DNA of 64,000 bases from the NCBI GenBank assembly GCA_963734815.1, contig CAVTIH010000002.1:1849294-1913293 (forward strand), in the 5' to 3' direction. This stretch comes from Palsa-744 sp963734815. Its GTDB lineage: Bacteria > Actinomycetota > Thermoleophilia > Solirubrobacterales > Solirubrobacteraceae. Below are positions 42,285-51,294 of the stretch, one piece after another (the stretch's first letter is position 1; each line of letters begins with the position of its first letter). Below the pieces are notes generated by a model. The model was not told the DNA's origin. It saw nothing but the letters and a program-made list of their open reading frames with translations, and searched no databases. The translations under genes were made by a program, and so were the position numbers.

Positions 42285-43406
42285 ATGGACCGCGGGAGAC
42301 CTGCAATGTACACGTGCGCATCCCCACACACGCCGCTGCGCCGCCACCCCCGCCGCCGTACGGGTCGTCGTATCGGCGCATTGCTGCTTGCGTGCGCGGC
42401 GCCGACCCTTCTTGCCGCCGGACCGTCGGCTGCCGGCTCCGCCTCCCCCCACGATCGCGTTGCCGGCTCCACTTCGCGCCACGATCGCGTTGCCGGCTCC
42501 GCTTCGCGCCACCCTCGCGCCGCTGTGGGCCGCACGGCGAGCGCCACGCCTAGTTTCGGGCTGGCCGACTACGAACCGCGCACGTTCTCCGATCCGCGCG
42601 TGGCGGAGCTGGGCGTGCGGTATGCGCGCGACGTGGTGGCGTGGAACGTAGCGCTCGTGCCGGGCCAGCTGGCGCGGGTGCGCGCCTGGCTGGAAGCGGT
42701 GCGCACCCACGGGATCACGCCGTTGATCACCTTTCAGCACGCCGTCGGCAACGACCGCGCGCCCACCCCGGCTCGCTATCTGGCGGCGTTTCTGCGCTTC
42801 CGCCAGCTGTTTCCACGGGTGTACGAGTTCACGCCTTGGGATGAGGCCACCCACGCCACGCAGCCCACCCAGCACCGGCCGGCGTTGGTGGCCGAGTATT
42901 ACAACGAGCTGACCGCCCACTGCCGCGGCTGCACGATCACCGCCCCCGACATCCTCGACGCCGACAGCAACGTCGAGCAGTGGGTCGCCGAGTTCGCCAA
43001 GCGCGCGCATCCCTACCCCCAGATCTGGCCATTCAACCCCTACCACAGCGCCAGTGTCGACGATCCCACGCTGGTCGAGCGGTTCCTGGCCGCCACGCGC
43101 GGGCAGGTGTGGTTTGGCGAGGTGGGCGGCGTGGTGTGGTGGCGCCTCAAAGGCAAGCTGATCGACCACGGCGTGCAATACGCGGCGCGGGTCGCCAAAA
43201 ACATCTTCTCGCTGGCGCGCCTCAGTCCGCGGATCACGCGCATCTACTACTACCACTGGCGCTCCCCCGGCTCGCCCCGGCATGCTCGCAAAGCAACCTG
43301 GGACGCGGGGCTGGTGAGCGCCTCGGGCGCCGCCCGTCCGGCGCTGTGGGTGGTCGCCAAAGAACTGCACCGCCACCTCCAGCATTCGATCCCGAAGGCC
43401 TACTGA
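42285..43406 (+). CDS. Secreted TIM-barrel glycosidase-like protein
   Basis: 373 residues (366 if ATG 42306, which has a GGGAG site, is used). A positively charged N-terminus and hydrophobic signal (IGALLLACAAPTLLAAG) are followed by a repeated Ser/His/Asp-rich linker. The catalytic-like domain (~90-373) has ITPLITFQHAVGND, FTPWDEATHATQP (probable acid/base) and WFGEVGGVVWW (probable nucleophile Glu), ending with IYYYHWRSPG. The pattern is that of clan A glycosidases (GH5/GH39-like); the exact family is uncertain. It is divergently transcribed from the GH79-like gene with only 50 bases between starts, so the two are probably co-regulated. Confidence 0.7.
   Translation: MDRGRPAMYTCASPHTPLRRHPRRRTGRRIGALLLACAAPTLLAAGPSAAGSASPHDRVAGSTSRHDRVAGSASRHPRAAVGRTASATPSFGLADYEPRTFSDPRVAELGVRYARDVVAWNVALVPGQLARVRAWLEAVRTHGITPLITFQHAVGNDRAPTPARYLAAFLRFRQLFPRVYEFTPWDEATHATQPTQHRPALVAEYYNELTAHCRGCTITAPDILDADSNVEQWVAEFAKRAHPYPQIWPFNPYHSASVDDPTLVERFLAATRGQVWFGEVGGVVWWRLKGKLIDHGVQYAARVAKNIFSLARLSPRITRIYYYHWRSPGSPRHARKATWDAGLVSASGAARPALWVVAKELHRHLQHSIPKAY
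42431..42520 (+). repeat. In-gene 30-base tandem repeat (10-residue linker repeat)
   Basis: The unit ACGATCGCGTTGCCGGCTCC plus ten bases occurs at 42451-42480 and 42481-42510, with partial copies on both sides. It encodes GS(A/T)S(P/R)HDRVA repeats between the signal peptide and the catalytic domain. Copy number could vary among strains. Confidence 0.75.
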
Positions 43407-43432
43407 CCGCTCGCCGCCCCCCTTGGACAGGG

Positions 43433-44020
43433 CTAGTTGGCGAAGCTGGCCAGCAGGCGGGTTGCGGCGGACTGGAATCGAGCCGGGTCGCCGTATGGTC
43501 GCGCGATGAGCATGGCTCCCTCCAGGCCACTGAGGATTGTCTGGGCCGCTTCGCTTGGGGATCCGTCGAACGACAAGGTCTCTTCCGATTGGCCCCGTGC
43601 GAGTACGCCCGCCAGCCATTCCTCGTTGTCGTCGAAGAACCGTAGGACCGCTGCGCGCATCGGCACCGGCAGCGTTTCGTATTCAGCCGCGAGGATCCCA
43701 CAGAGGCACATGCGTTCTCCGCGCAGCACGTCGGCATACAGGGTTGCGTAGGCATCGAGCTTGGTGCGCGCGTCAGAGACGCAGCCGTCGATCTGCTCCA
43801 GCGCGTCCGCAAACCGCGCCGCGTAGCGCACGATCAGCGCCTCGCCCAACTCCGCCTTGCCGGGGAAGTGGTAGTGCAGGCTTGCCTTGGTGATGCTCAA
43901 CTCGGCCGCAACGTTCGCGTAGCTGATGCCGTTGAAGCCGCGGCTTTGGATCAGTCGCTCCGCGACGTCGAGGATCCGCTGCGCCGTATCGGTCCCCCGT
44001 CGGGGGCGCGTCGCTGTCAT
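43433..44020 (-). CDS. TetR-family transcriptional repressor
   Basis: 195 residues. The N-terminal HTH is RILDVAERLIQSRGFNGISYANVAAELSITKASLHYHFPGK, read in pieces across residues 15-55. The C-terminal ligand/dimer domain has two Cys (MCLCGILAAEY) typical of the AcrR/TetR_C subgroup. It should repress the divergent gene at 44117, between whose -35 and -10 boxes lies a perfect inverted repeat. The ligand is unknown. Confidence 0.9.
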   Translation of the reverse strand: MTATRPRRGTDTAQRILDVAERLIQSRGFNGISYANVAAELSITKASLHYHFPGKAELGEALIVRYAARFADALEQIDGCVSDARTKLDAYATLYADVLRGERMCLCGILAAEYETLPVPMRAAVLRFFDDNEEWLAGVLARGQSEETLSFDGSPSEAAQTILSGLEGAMLIARPYGDPARFQSAATRLLASFAN

Positions 44021-44054
44021 CTACCCACCCTCCCAATAAGTTTTCGAGCCGAGC

Positions 44055-44083
44055 TTGACAATCTACCTATTAGTAGATAAGAA
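44055..44083 (+). promoter_or_regulatory. Promoter with embedded TetR-type operator
   Basis: TTGACA (44055-44060), 17 bases, then TAAGAA (44078-44083) form a good sigma-70-type promoter for the gene at 44117. The spacer is filled by the inverted repeat ATCTAC-CTATTA-GTAGAT (44061-44078). It lies between the tetR-like gene and its divergent neighbour, so repressor binding would directly exclude RNA polymerase. Confidence 0.75.
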
Positions 44084-44116
44084 TGGCGCCCACAACTCTA
44101 CAGGAGGAGAACCAGC

Positions 44117-44341
44117 ATGGGACGCAAGATCGCTGACTGCCGTCGCTTCGAGAGCGACAACAACTGCTCGCTGACGATCATCGGCGAGGAGGATGAGGTC
44201 ATCGCCACCGCGGCACAGCACGCCGTAAACGCGCATGGCCACCAGGACACCCCGGAGCTTCGCTCGCAGCTGCGCGGGATGCTTGAGCCCGAGGAGAGCT
44301 ACGTGTCCGGCGCGCGTGCGCCCGAACCATTCCCCAGCTGA
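44117..44341 (+). CDS. DUF1059-type small protein
   Basis: 74 residues: MGRKIADCRRFESDNNCSLT, then IIGEEDEVIATAAQHAVNAHGH. The N-terminal Cys positions and the AAQHA..HG.... pattern fit the DUF1059 family of small cytosolic proteins of unknown function. AGGAGGAG at 44102-44109 is an excellent ribosome site, and the promoter carries a TetR-type operator, so this is a strongly expressed inducible gene. Confidence 0.8.
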   Translation: MGRKIADCRRFESDNNCSLTIIGEEDEVIATAAQHAVNAHGHQDTPELRSQLRGMLEPEESYVSGARAPEPFPS

Positions 44342-44463
44342 TTCGATGATCTGCACGCTGGGTCGGGGAACCGGGCAGGACAGTCGGGCGAGGTGCGAAC
44401 CGTTTGCAATCGGGCTTGGCGACGGCTAGGATCGCGACTGTCAGCTAACAACTGGGGGCCTCC

Positions 44464-45288
44464 TTGTCGAGCGGCACACAGGATTCTGAGCTCAAGGCGC
44501 GTCATCGCGCGATGTGGTCGTCGGGCGACTACGCGGACATGGTTGAGACGTTCCTTCTCCCGCTGGGGCCGCGCCTAGTCGAGGCGTGTGGTATCGGCCC
44601 CGGGACCGCGGTCCTGGACGTGGCCGCTGGGACGGGCAACGCCTCGATCCCCGCCGCGAAGGCTGGCGCGCGAGTTACCGCAAGTGACCTGACGCCGAAG
44701 CTGCTCCAAGCGGGCCGCGCTCGGGCTGAGAGCGAAGGGCTTACGCTCGACTGGATCGAGGCCGATGCCGAGCGCCTGCCGTTTGAGGATGAGTCGTTCG
44801 ATGTCGTGATGTCGTCGATCGGTGCGATGTTTGCTCCCCACCATCAGGACGTCGCTGATGAGCTGGTCCGTGTGTGTCGTCGAGGGGGCACGGTGGGTCT
44901 TCTCAGCTGGACCCCCGAGGGCCAGATCGGCGCTCTGTTCCGTACGATGGGACCGTTCGCGCCACCCCCTCCACCCGGTGCACAGCCACCGCCGCTGTGG
45001 GGCAGCGAGCAGCACCTCGGGAAGCTGTTCGGCGACCGGGTGGATTTCGGGTTGCTGACGCGTGGCGTGCTCGAGATCACCGCCTTCGAGCGTGCACGCG
45101 ACTTTGGCGAGCACTTCAAGGCGCGGTACGGACCGACCATTGCCGCCCGGGCGAACGCCGAGCGGGCCGGACGCGCAGCGGAGCTCGACACGGCGCTGGA
45201 TGAGTTCTGCGAGGAGTGGAACCGTGGCACCGCAGAGCAAGCGCGCTTTGAGATGGAGTACCTGCTCGCGGTCGGCACGCGAATCTGA
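44464..45288 (+). CDS. Class I SAM-dependent methyltransferase
   Basis: 274 residues. Motif I is VLDVAAGTGNAS (~50-61). An acidic strand end (VTASDLTPKLL), motif II-like AERLPFEDESFDVVMSS and VCRRGGTVGLLSW follow, as in Methyltransf_11/UbiE-like enzymes. A Pro-rich loop (PFAPPPPPGAQPPP, ~162-175) precedes the C-terminal cap. TTG 44464 is used as start; there is no clear ribosome site. The substrate is unknown. Confidence 0.85.
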   Translation: MSSGTQDSELKARHRAMWSSGDYADMVETFLLPLGPRLVEACGIGPGTAVLDVAAGTGNASIPAAKAGARVTASDLTPKLLQAGRARAESEGLTLDWIEADAERLPFEDESFDVVMSSIGAMFAPHHQDVADELVRVCRRGGTVGLLSWTPEGQIGALFRTMGPFAPPPPPGAQPPPLWGSEQHLGKLFGDRVDFGLLTRGVLEITAFERARDFGEHFKARYGPTIAARANAERAGRAAELDTALDEFCEEWNRGTAEQARFEMEYLLAVGTRI

Positions 45289-45367
45289 CCCGCTCGTGAG
45301 CAGGCAAGTGGCTGAGCGCCAAGCCAAGGGGCTTGAGCCACATCGCCTCGCGATGGCTACGGTCTCT

Positions 45368-45547
45368 CTACAGGATGTCGTTGCCTGTGAGCACGTACAG
45401 AAACGGCACCAGCGGCACGATTGCCGCAATCCCCCAGGCAAGGCGACCCACGATGCCTAGGTCGCTGCGCCCGATCAGACGAATCCAGATCAGAACCACG
45501 GCGATGGGATGCAGGATGCACAAGACCAGTTCCAAGATTTTCTTCAT
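45368..45547 (-). CDS. Small two-helix membrane protein
   Basis: A 59-residue frame: MKKILELVLCILHPIAVVLI, then IRLIGRSDLG and GRLAWGIAAIVPLVPFLYVL, ending NDIL. Two hydrophobic segments flank a short polar loop, as in PLDc_N/DUF-type small integral membrane proteins. The charged start, sensible topology and high-quality codons support a real gene in a region otherwise without one (45289-45838). The function is unknown. Confidence 0.6.
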   Translation of the reverse strand: MKKILELVLCILHPIAVVLIWIRLIGRSDLGIVGRLAWGIAAIVPLVPFLYVLTGNDIL

Positions 45548-45838
45548 AGCCCGTCACGATACACGTGGATCGCGGCTGCTGATGGGATAGCGCATACGCT
45601 CCACTACGGCTCCGACACCTATCTCGAGGTCCACCGAGTCTGAGCGGACCGCCCGTCGATCCGCCTCCGCAAAGATCCGCCTCCGCAAAGATCCGCGGTC
45701 GCCGGCCGATGAGACCAAGAAGGCAAGGATCCGTCGGGCGGCCGGATAGATCCGCCGTTTTGAGTAGCCCGCAAGCCGGCTGAGGACGTCTAGCATCTCT
45801 GAACAGACCCAACAGAACGAGCCCCGGGAGGCGTACTG

Positions 45839-46213
45839 ATGGCCGAGGATCAGCAAGAGGCAAATTGGAACATGGCCGAGTGGCGGGGAAAGATGCTTGT
45901 CGACTACGAGGGCGAGAAGATCGGCAAGCTGCAAGATGTCTACGTCGACGTCGAGACAGACGTGCCGCAGTTCGCGACCGTCAAGGAAGGTTTCATCGCC
46001 CGGCACCTGACGTTCGTGCCGCTGGGTGGGATCAAGATCGGCCCCGATGAGCTACAGGTGGCCGTGTCGAAGGAGCAGGTGGAAGCCGCGCCCAACATCG
46101 AGCTGCAGGGCGAGGAGCTCTCGCAGGTGGACGAGTCGAGCCTCTACCACCACTACGAGCTCAACTACACCCCTCCCAACACCGAGAGTGGACGCCGACT
46201 CGCCCGTCGCTGA
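45839..46213 (+). CDS. PRC-barrel domain protein
   Basis: 124 residues. The PRC-barrel core is WRGKMLVDYEGEKIGKLQDVYVDVETDVPQFATVK (residues ~15-50, described in pieces: GKLQDVYVD, FVPLGGIKIG). An acidic C-terminal tail ends in NYTPPNTESGRR. PRC-barrels in actinobacteria are often stress- or envelope-associated small proteins. GGGAGG precedes the ATG. It stands alone and is convergent with the gene at 46224. Confidence 0.85.
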   Translation: MAEDQQEANWNMAEWRGKMLVDYEGEKIGKLQDVYVDVETDVPQFATVKEGFIARHLTFVPLGGIKIGPDELQVAVSKEQVEAAPNIELQGEELSQVDESSLYHHYELNYTPPNTESGRRLARR

Positions 46214-46223
46214 CCATCGACCT

Positions 46224-46634
46224 CTACGTGCAGTTAAGGGGGAAGTCTGTGCCGCTCACCGCGAAAGAGCTCCGTCCGCGGAACATCACGAATTCATATT
46301 CATGCGCGATACGCAAATTCCAGCCGGCCAAGCGATGGATCTTAAGGGCCGGTCTGCCGGGATGGCTCATCGTAAGCCCTACACACCGGTAGAGTCGTCC
46401 GGGGCGTGAGCCGTTCTCGAGGAAGCGCGCGAGCGCGCGAACCGCCTTGCAGGCCGTCTTCGGGTTCACGTTCCTGAGATGGAACGCTTCCTGGCCGGTC
46501 GTCAGCGGATGTTGGCACTGGTAGGTCTTCAGCGCCGATGCGCTCTGGGGTCCGCCTAGCCCAATCGCCGCCAGCAAACAGATCGCGCTCAAGACCGATG
46601 CTACTTGTCTGAGCATCCTCCTCCGCATAGCCAC
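46224..46634 (-). CDS. Small secreted Cys-containing protein
   Basis: 136 residues. The signal peptide is MRRRMLRQVASVLSAICLLA..., with cleavage after SASA near residue 34. The mature domain of ~100 residues has four Cys (YQCQHP, KTACKAV, YRCVGL, LNCT), probably two disulphides, and is basic. GAGGGG precedes the ATG. No known family is recognised. It is divergent from the protein-kinase gene, sharing a ~155-base promoter region. Confidence 0.65.
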   Translation of the reverse strand: MAMRRRMLRQVASVLSAICLLAAIGLGGPQSASALKTYQCQHPLTTGQEAFHLRNVNPKTACKAVRALARFLENGSRPGRLYRCVGLTMSHPGRPALKIHRLAGWNLRIAHEYEFVMFRGRSSFAVSGTDFPLNCT

Positions 46635-46789
46635 CCCTCGAAGTCTATGGCATCAGGGCGGCGGCCATCAGGCCCAATGCTCCACCACCGTTCGTAGTCT
46701 CCGTTCACGACCTCTGAGGTCATGCTCAGCGTAAAGCTTCTCCCGGGTAACCCGCGGTTCGCGGCCTGCTCGCGCGGAATACTCCTTTG

Positions 46790-48622
46790 ATGTCGCGCGC
46801 ACCCGATCTCTCCCACGGCGTTCTCGACGGTCGCTACGAGCTCCATGCCCTGATTGGCGAAGGCACCTTTGGCAGGGTGTATCGCGGGTTCGATCGTCGT
46901 CTGGCCCGTCCGGTTGCGGTAAAGGTGATCAAGCCTTGGTGGGCCGAGGACAGCGCCTGGGTTGAGCGCTTCCAGCGCGAGGCGCAACTGCTCGCACGCG
47001 TCAGCGACCCGGGGATCGTGCAGATTTACGACATCGGTCATGCCGAGAGCGGCCCTTACTACGTGGCCGAGCTCGTGGACGGAGAGAGCCTCGCCGCGAG
47101 GCTGCGACGCGGCCCGCTTCCAACCCGCGAAGCGCGCGCGGTCGCCGAGCAGCTCTGCGAAGCGCTCGCCGGCGCGCACGCCCAAGGGATCCTGCACTGT
47201 GACGTCAAGCCCGCGAACATCCTCATCACCGCTGCGCAGAAGGTCAAGGTCGGGGATTTCGGTGTGGCTCGGCTCGCCGAGGGAACCTCGCAGGCACCGT
47301 CGGCCACGGTCGCGGGCACCCCCCGCTACATGTCTCCCGAGCAGGCCCGCGGGCAGCCCACAGGTCCGTCCACCGACGTCTACAGCGCTGGCGTGGTCCT
47401 GTACGAGATGCTCGCCGGCGAGCCGCCGTTCGCACACGGTTCGGCTGTCGAGCTGGGACTGCGCCACGTGCAGGACCAGCCCCCGCCGCTGCCCCCCGAG
47501 GTTCCCGCATCGCTGCGCAACGTGGTTGGCAAGGCACTGGCAAAGGATCCTCGTCATCGCTACCGCGATGGTGCGGCGATGGCCGATGCATTGCGCGACG
47601 CCGGTCCGTTGGTTGAGCGTCCCTCCCAAGACGGTGTCGACCGCGATGGCGCCATCCGGGCACTGTCCTCCCAAACTCAAGAGGGAGGGGCGGGCAGAGC
47701 CTCAAGTATGCTCGCCGATCCGCCGACGGTCGACCGCTCCAGTGCGCCGACGGTGATTGCATCGGCCACTGCGACCCAAGTCATGAGTGCGCGCCCCCGC
47801 GCGCCGTCGTCACCGCCGGGCAAGGCAGCAAGCCGTCCGCGAATCGCGTTGCTGGCAGTGGTGCTCCTCGCGGTACTTGGCGTCCCAGCCATTGTCCTCC
47901 TCCGTGGCGCCGCCTCCCGCACGTCGGTTCCACAGCTGCGTGGGTTGCCTCGCGGAGGTGTCGAGGCGCGAGCACGGCGTCTGCACGTGCGCCCCGCGTT
48001 CAGCACGAGACACTCCTCGACGGCGCCCGGTGTCGCCATCGCCCAGAGCCCTTCCCCTGGCACGAGCGTCGCGGACGGTTCCACCGTAAAAGTCGTCCTG
48101 AGCTCGGGCCCGCCACCGGTCGCGGTGCCCGCTGTCGTCGGGCGGTCCTCGGTATCCGCGGAGAGCCTCCTCGCTCATGCAGGGCTGCGTTATGCCACCA
48201 GTACCGTCGCCGCACCTGGGTCTCAGCCCGGGATCGTTACGCATCAGTCGCCCGCGTCGTCCACAATGGCTCCACAAGGATCAACCGTTGCGCTCAGCGT
48301 TGCGGAGACTCCGCGCTGGCGAGCACTCACCACATTTTCAGGCGTCGACGATGGCCGATCCGTCCCCTTCCACATCCTGGGCGACAAGTGGAAGGTCGTT
48401 TATCAGATGGCGTATGAAGGATCGTGCACGCTGCTGCTCGTGTGCTTCGGGCCGAGCGCCGAGGTGGAAAACCTTGAAACAGGCTCGACCTTTGGAGGGT
48501 TCGAACTCGGCGAAGACGAAACGGAAACGCAGACTTTCGACGGCCCAGGCCTCTACCGTATGGTCATCTCGGGCGGCCACGACTCCGCACGCTGGTCGAT
48601 GACCGTTGAGGACTACTACTGA
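46790..48622 (+). CDS. Membrane Ser/Thr protein kinase with PASTA domains
   Basis: About 610 residues. The kinase domain has the Gly loop GEGTFG (~23-28), catalytic Lys in VAVKVIK, catalytic loop HCDVKPAN (Cys where most kinases have Arg), DFG in VGDFGVAR and SPEQ. A Pro/Ser/Thr linker leads to a TM near 345-368. Two PASTA-like domains follow (~375-505: AIAQSPSPGTSVADGS; IVTHQSPASSTMAPQGS). An extra ~100-residue beta-rich C-terminal domain has WRALTTFSGVDDG and ends MTVEDYY. PASTA kinases sense cell-wall fragments; the HCD (non-RD) loop suggests regulation independent of activation-loop phosphorylation. Confidence 0.88.
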   Translation: MSRAPDLSHGVLDGRYELHALIGEGTFGRVYRGFDRRLARPVAVKVIKPWWAEDSAWVERFQREAQLLARVSDPGIVQIYDIGHAESGPYYVAELVDGESLAARLRRGPLPTREARAVAEQLCEALAGAHAQGILHCDVKPANILITAAQKVKVGDFGVARLAEGTSQAPSATVAGTPRYMSPEQARGQPTGPSTDVYSAGVVLYEMLAGEPPFAHGSAVELGLRHVQDQPPPLPPEVPASLRNVVGKALAKDPRHRYRDGAAMADALRDAGPLVERPSQDGVDRDGAIRALSSQTQEGGAGRASSMLADPPTVDRSSAPTVIASATATQVMSARPRAPSSPPGKAASRPRIALLAVVLLAVLGVPAIVLLRGAASRTSVPQLRGLPRGGVEARARRLHVRPAFSTRHSSTAPGVAIAQSPSPGTSVADGSTVKVVLSSGPPPVAVPAVVGRSSVSAESLLAHAGLRYATSTVAAPGSQPGIVTHQSPASSTMAPQGSTVALSVAETPRWRALTTFSGVDDGRSVPFHILGDKWKVVYQMAYEGSCTLLLVCFGPSAEVENLETGSTFGGFELGEDETETQTFDGPGLYRMVISGGHDSARWSMTVEDYY

Positions 48623-48997
48623 GCGACGAAATCTGAGCGGCCCACCGATGATCCGCTCCGCGACCTCCCATGCCGGGACCGCCAGGTTTTTGGTGCAAGT
48701 TGCGCCGCGCGGGGGCGGGCTAGGGTACTCTGACTGGGGTATGCCGCCGGCACTCGAAGCATTCTCGGAGAGATCGAGCCGGCTGCCCAGAGCTGCTCAT
48801 CCAGCCATCTATGGTGGCGCTCGCCGACGCCGCGTGCGAACGCACAAAGGGCCCTGCCAGGTTGTGAGAGCGGGCCCGCTTGGCCGACGAGGTGCTCACA
48901 TCGGGCGGCGTACTCCGTTGTGGTTGGTCGTCGCAGGTTTAGCCGCTAAGTCTGGTGGGACAGCGGCGTTCCCCGATACCACCGGGATCTAGAGGCC
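48623..48997. other. Intergenic, no gene supported
   Basis: About 375 bases. An open frame across it has no ribosome site, is Arg/Gly-rich and shows no domain. GAGG before ATG 48998 is the only clear signal. Confidence 0.5.
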
Positions 48998-49999
48998 ATG
49001 CGATTCGGTCTGTTCTGCTCGGCGCAGGCCAGCAGCAATGATCTTCCCCCCGAGACAGGCCAGGGGTTTCGCGACTATCTGGACCTCAATGTCGAAGCCG
49101 AGGCGCTCGGCTTTCATTCAAGTTTCCTCGTTGAGCATCACTTCACCGGCTGGAACCAGGTCTCGGCCACCCTGATGCTGCTCACTTGCCTTGCGATGCG
49201 CACCACGAGCTTGCGGCTCGGCTCGGCGGTGACTGTGTTGCCGTGGCACAACCCGGTGCTCCTGGCAGAGCAGGCGGCGACGCTCGATCTCGTATCCGGT
49301 GGACGGCTCGATTTCGGTATCGGAAAGGGCTACCGTCACAGCGAGTTCACGGGCTTCCAGATTCCCCGCGAGGAGGCCGATTCACGCTTCGAGGAGGCGG
49401 TCGAGGTGATCACGCGATCCTGGCTTACGCGTTCGCGCTTCTCTTACCGCGGCCGCTTCTGGCACTTTGAGGACATCGTTGTGGAGCCTCCCCCGGCCCA
49501 GCAACCGCACCCGCCCTTCTGGGTGGCAGCCGGTAGTCCGCCATCGATTACTCGCGCGGCAGCACGAGGCTTCAATCTCATGCTGGACCAGTATGCGTCT
49601 GCCGAGCAGATCAGCGAGCGCATCGCGCTCTACCGCGCCGAGCGCGCAGCGCACGGGCGGCCCTTCGACCCGATGCAGGTAGCCGTTGCACGCCAGCTCT
49701 ATGTCGCGACGGATCGCGCAGAGGCCGACGCTGCGTTGACACGCCTGGCTAAGTACACACAGCGCACGGTGGACGTTTCGCGCTTCCCCGGACACACGGG
49801 CGGCTCGCACGTCCTCGCCTACGCTGACAAAGCCAGCGGCACCGAGGAGCACGCGCTCTACGGGACGCCCGACGAACTCCTCCCGAAGCTCGCGCAGTTG
49901 AACGACGCCGGCGCCAAGTACGTCCTGCTTACCCTTGGCGGCGGCAAGCAGCAATTGCAGCGTTTCGCACACGAGATCATGCCGGCCTTTCCCGCATAG
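48998..49999 (+). CDS. Luciferase-like (LLM class) flavin-dependent oxidoreductase
   Basis: 333 residues with the bacterial-luciferase TIM barrel: MRFGLFCSAQ strand 1, EAEALGFHSSFLVEHHFTGW (~35-52), RLGSAVTVLPWHNPVLLAEQ (~73-92), LDLVSGGRLDFGIGKGY (~97-113) and PPFWVAAGSPPSI. These enzymes use reduced flavin to oxidise aldehydes, sulfonates or other small molecules; the substrate is not predictable. It is a single gene. Confidence 0.9.
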   Translation: MRFGLFCSAQASSNDLPPETGQGFRDYLDLNVEAEALGFHSSFLVEHHFTGWNQVSATLMLLTCLAMRTTSLRLGSAVTVLPWHNPVLLAEQAATLDLVSGGRLDFGIGKGYRHSEFTGFQIPREEADSRFEEAVEVITRSWLTRSRFSYRGRFWHFEDIVVEPPPAQQPHPPFWVAAGSPPSITRAAARGFNLMLDQYASAEQISERIALYRAERAAHGRPFDPMQVAVARQLYVATDRAEADAALTRLAKYTQRTVDVSRFPGHTGGSHVLAYADKASGTEEHALYGTPDELLPKLAQLNDAGAKYVLLTLGGGKQQLQRFAHEIMPAFPA

Positions 50000-50337
50000 C
50001 CCAAGCCCAGGCAACGTCCCCGTTTGCTCTTGTTGCGGTCTCCGATCTTGGGAACGATCCGGTCTTATGGGCGACCTTGCCATGCCGCTCGAAGTCTTCG
50101 GCGCCGAAGACTCCTGCGGTCCGGTTGCCTTCCAGAACGGCAGCCGCTCGCAGGCTGCAGCAAACGTTCCCTGTCCGCCGAACGCTGAGGCGACGAGGCA
50201 AAGAAGCCACCGAAACCTGCAAGGGAGAGGCAGAAGGTGGGCAAACCGGCTGACGCGGTCGCCTGCGGACGCCCCAAAGCCCACTCTTTGGTAGCCTCCC
50301 GGCCACCTGTAAGCCAACCTGCCGGGAAGGATGCACC
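50000..50337. other. Intergenic, no gene recognised
   Basis: About 340 bases with no convincing frame. The end (GGGAAGGA before the GTG at 50338) supplies the ribosome site of the next gene. Confidence 0.5.
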
Positions 50338-51282
50338 GTGGAGTCGTCGACTCGTAAGCTTGTCCGCCATTATCGCAGTCGCGTAACTTTTGCTATCTCG
50401 GCCTCATTCGTGGTGCTCGGCGCGCTGGGGTGGGTCGTGATGGGGCCTGTCAGCTCGGTGCATGGATACGTGTCTGGGGAATATGTGAACTGTGCTAATG
50501 ACAGCCAGTCAAACTTGGGCGTGCTGGAACGATCACTGACCCCCGCTAACGGCGCGACGGCGCAAACAGGCGCTCTCGTGACCTTCACCGGCAACTCCGA
50601 GGCACCGCCGAGGTTTGCCGTGGCGTCTTCGCCGGCGCTGCTATCCAGCCCCGATATCGACAGTGGCCCCGGGTCTGCGCAACCGTTCTCAGAACCGCAC
50701 GTCGATACCTACACGTTCATTTCGACTAGGGCGGCCATCACGCCCGGGACCATCTACTGGGACGCCTCCTTCTCAAGCTCCACTATCGCTGAATGCGCAA
50801 GCCTGACACCGACCACCTACACGACAGCTATACGCACGCTGACGATACTGCCAGCGCCCACGTCACCTACACCCACCCCACCCACGCCTCCTCCCCCAGC
50901 GACACCACGGCAATTGAAGGTGGATGTCAGCGTGACCGGCTTCCACCTCACGCGCCCGACCGTCGTGACCTACCGCATCGACTGCACGGCTAGCTGTTCA
51001 GGCGAGACCTCCTATCAGGCCCTTGTATTGCGGCACTACGCGAAGGCCGTCCGCGCCCCCAAGCTCGACCTCGGCCCAGAGCCGGTGTCGGTCACGTCCC
51101 CAACAGGCGGCGATGAGCAGTTCACCCAGATCTACAGCGGCAACTCGCTGCATCTGTTGAGGGCCATCGCCCACGCAGACGGCATACTGGAGCTCCAAAT
51201 CACCGTCAAGGTGACTGGCAGCTCGGGCAACATCGCGCGGGCGCAGCGCACTGCTCGAATACGGATGCCAATTACGGGCTAG
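50338..51282 (+). CDS. Secreted protein with Pro/Thr linker, unknown function
   Basis: 314 residues, GTG start with a GGAAGGA site. A hydrophobic export segment (FAISASFVVLGALGWVVMG, ~17-36) is followed by an N-terminal beta-rich domain with two Cys (VNCAND, AECASL). A Pro/Thr hinge (TSPTPTPPTPPPP, ~175-187) leads to a C-terminal beta domain (VSVTGFHLTRPTVVTYRI, two Cys in DCTASC). The two-domain plan with a flexible hinge suggests a surface-exposed protein. No family is recognised. Confidence 0.7.
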   Translation: MESSTRKLVRHYRSRVTFAISASFVVLGALGWVVMGPVSSVHGYVSGEYVNCANDSQSNLGVLERSLTPANGATAQTGALVTFTGNSEAPPRFAVASSPALLSSPDIDSGPGSAQPFSEPHVDTYTFISTRAAITPGTIYWDASFSSSTIAECASLTPTTYTTAIRTLTILPAPTSPTPTPPTPPPPATPRQLKVDVSVTGFHLTRPTVVTYRIDCTASCSGETSYQALVLRHYAKAVRAPKLDLGPEPVSVTSPTGGDEQFTQIYSGNSLHLLRAIAHADGILELQITVKVTGSSGNIARAQRTARIRMPITG

Positions 51283-51294
51283 CGATGCGTCCGC

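Noticed and set aside
48606..48992. 128-codon frame after the kinase gene
   Set aside because: No ribosome site, overlaps the kinase stop, Arg/Gly-rich and without any recognisable pattern.
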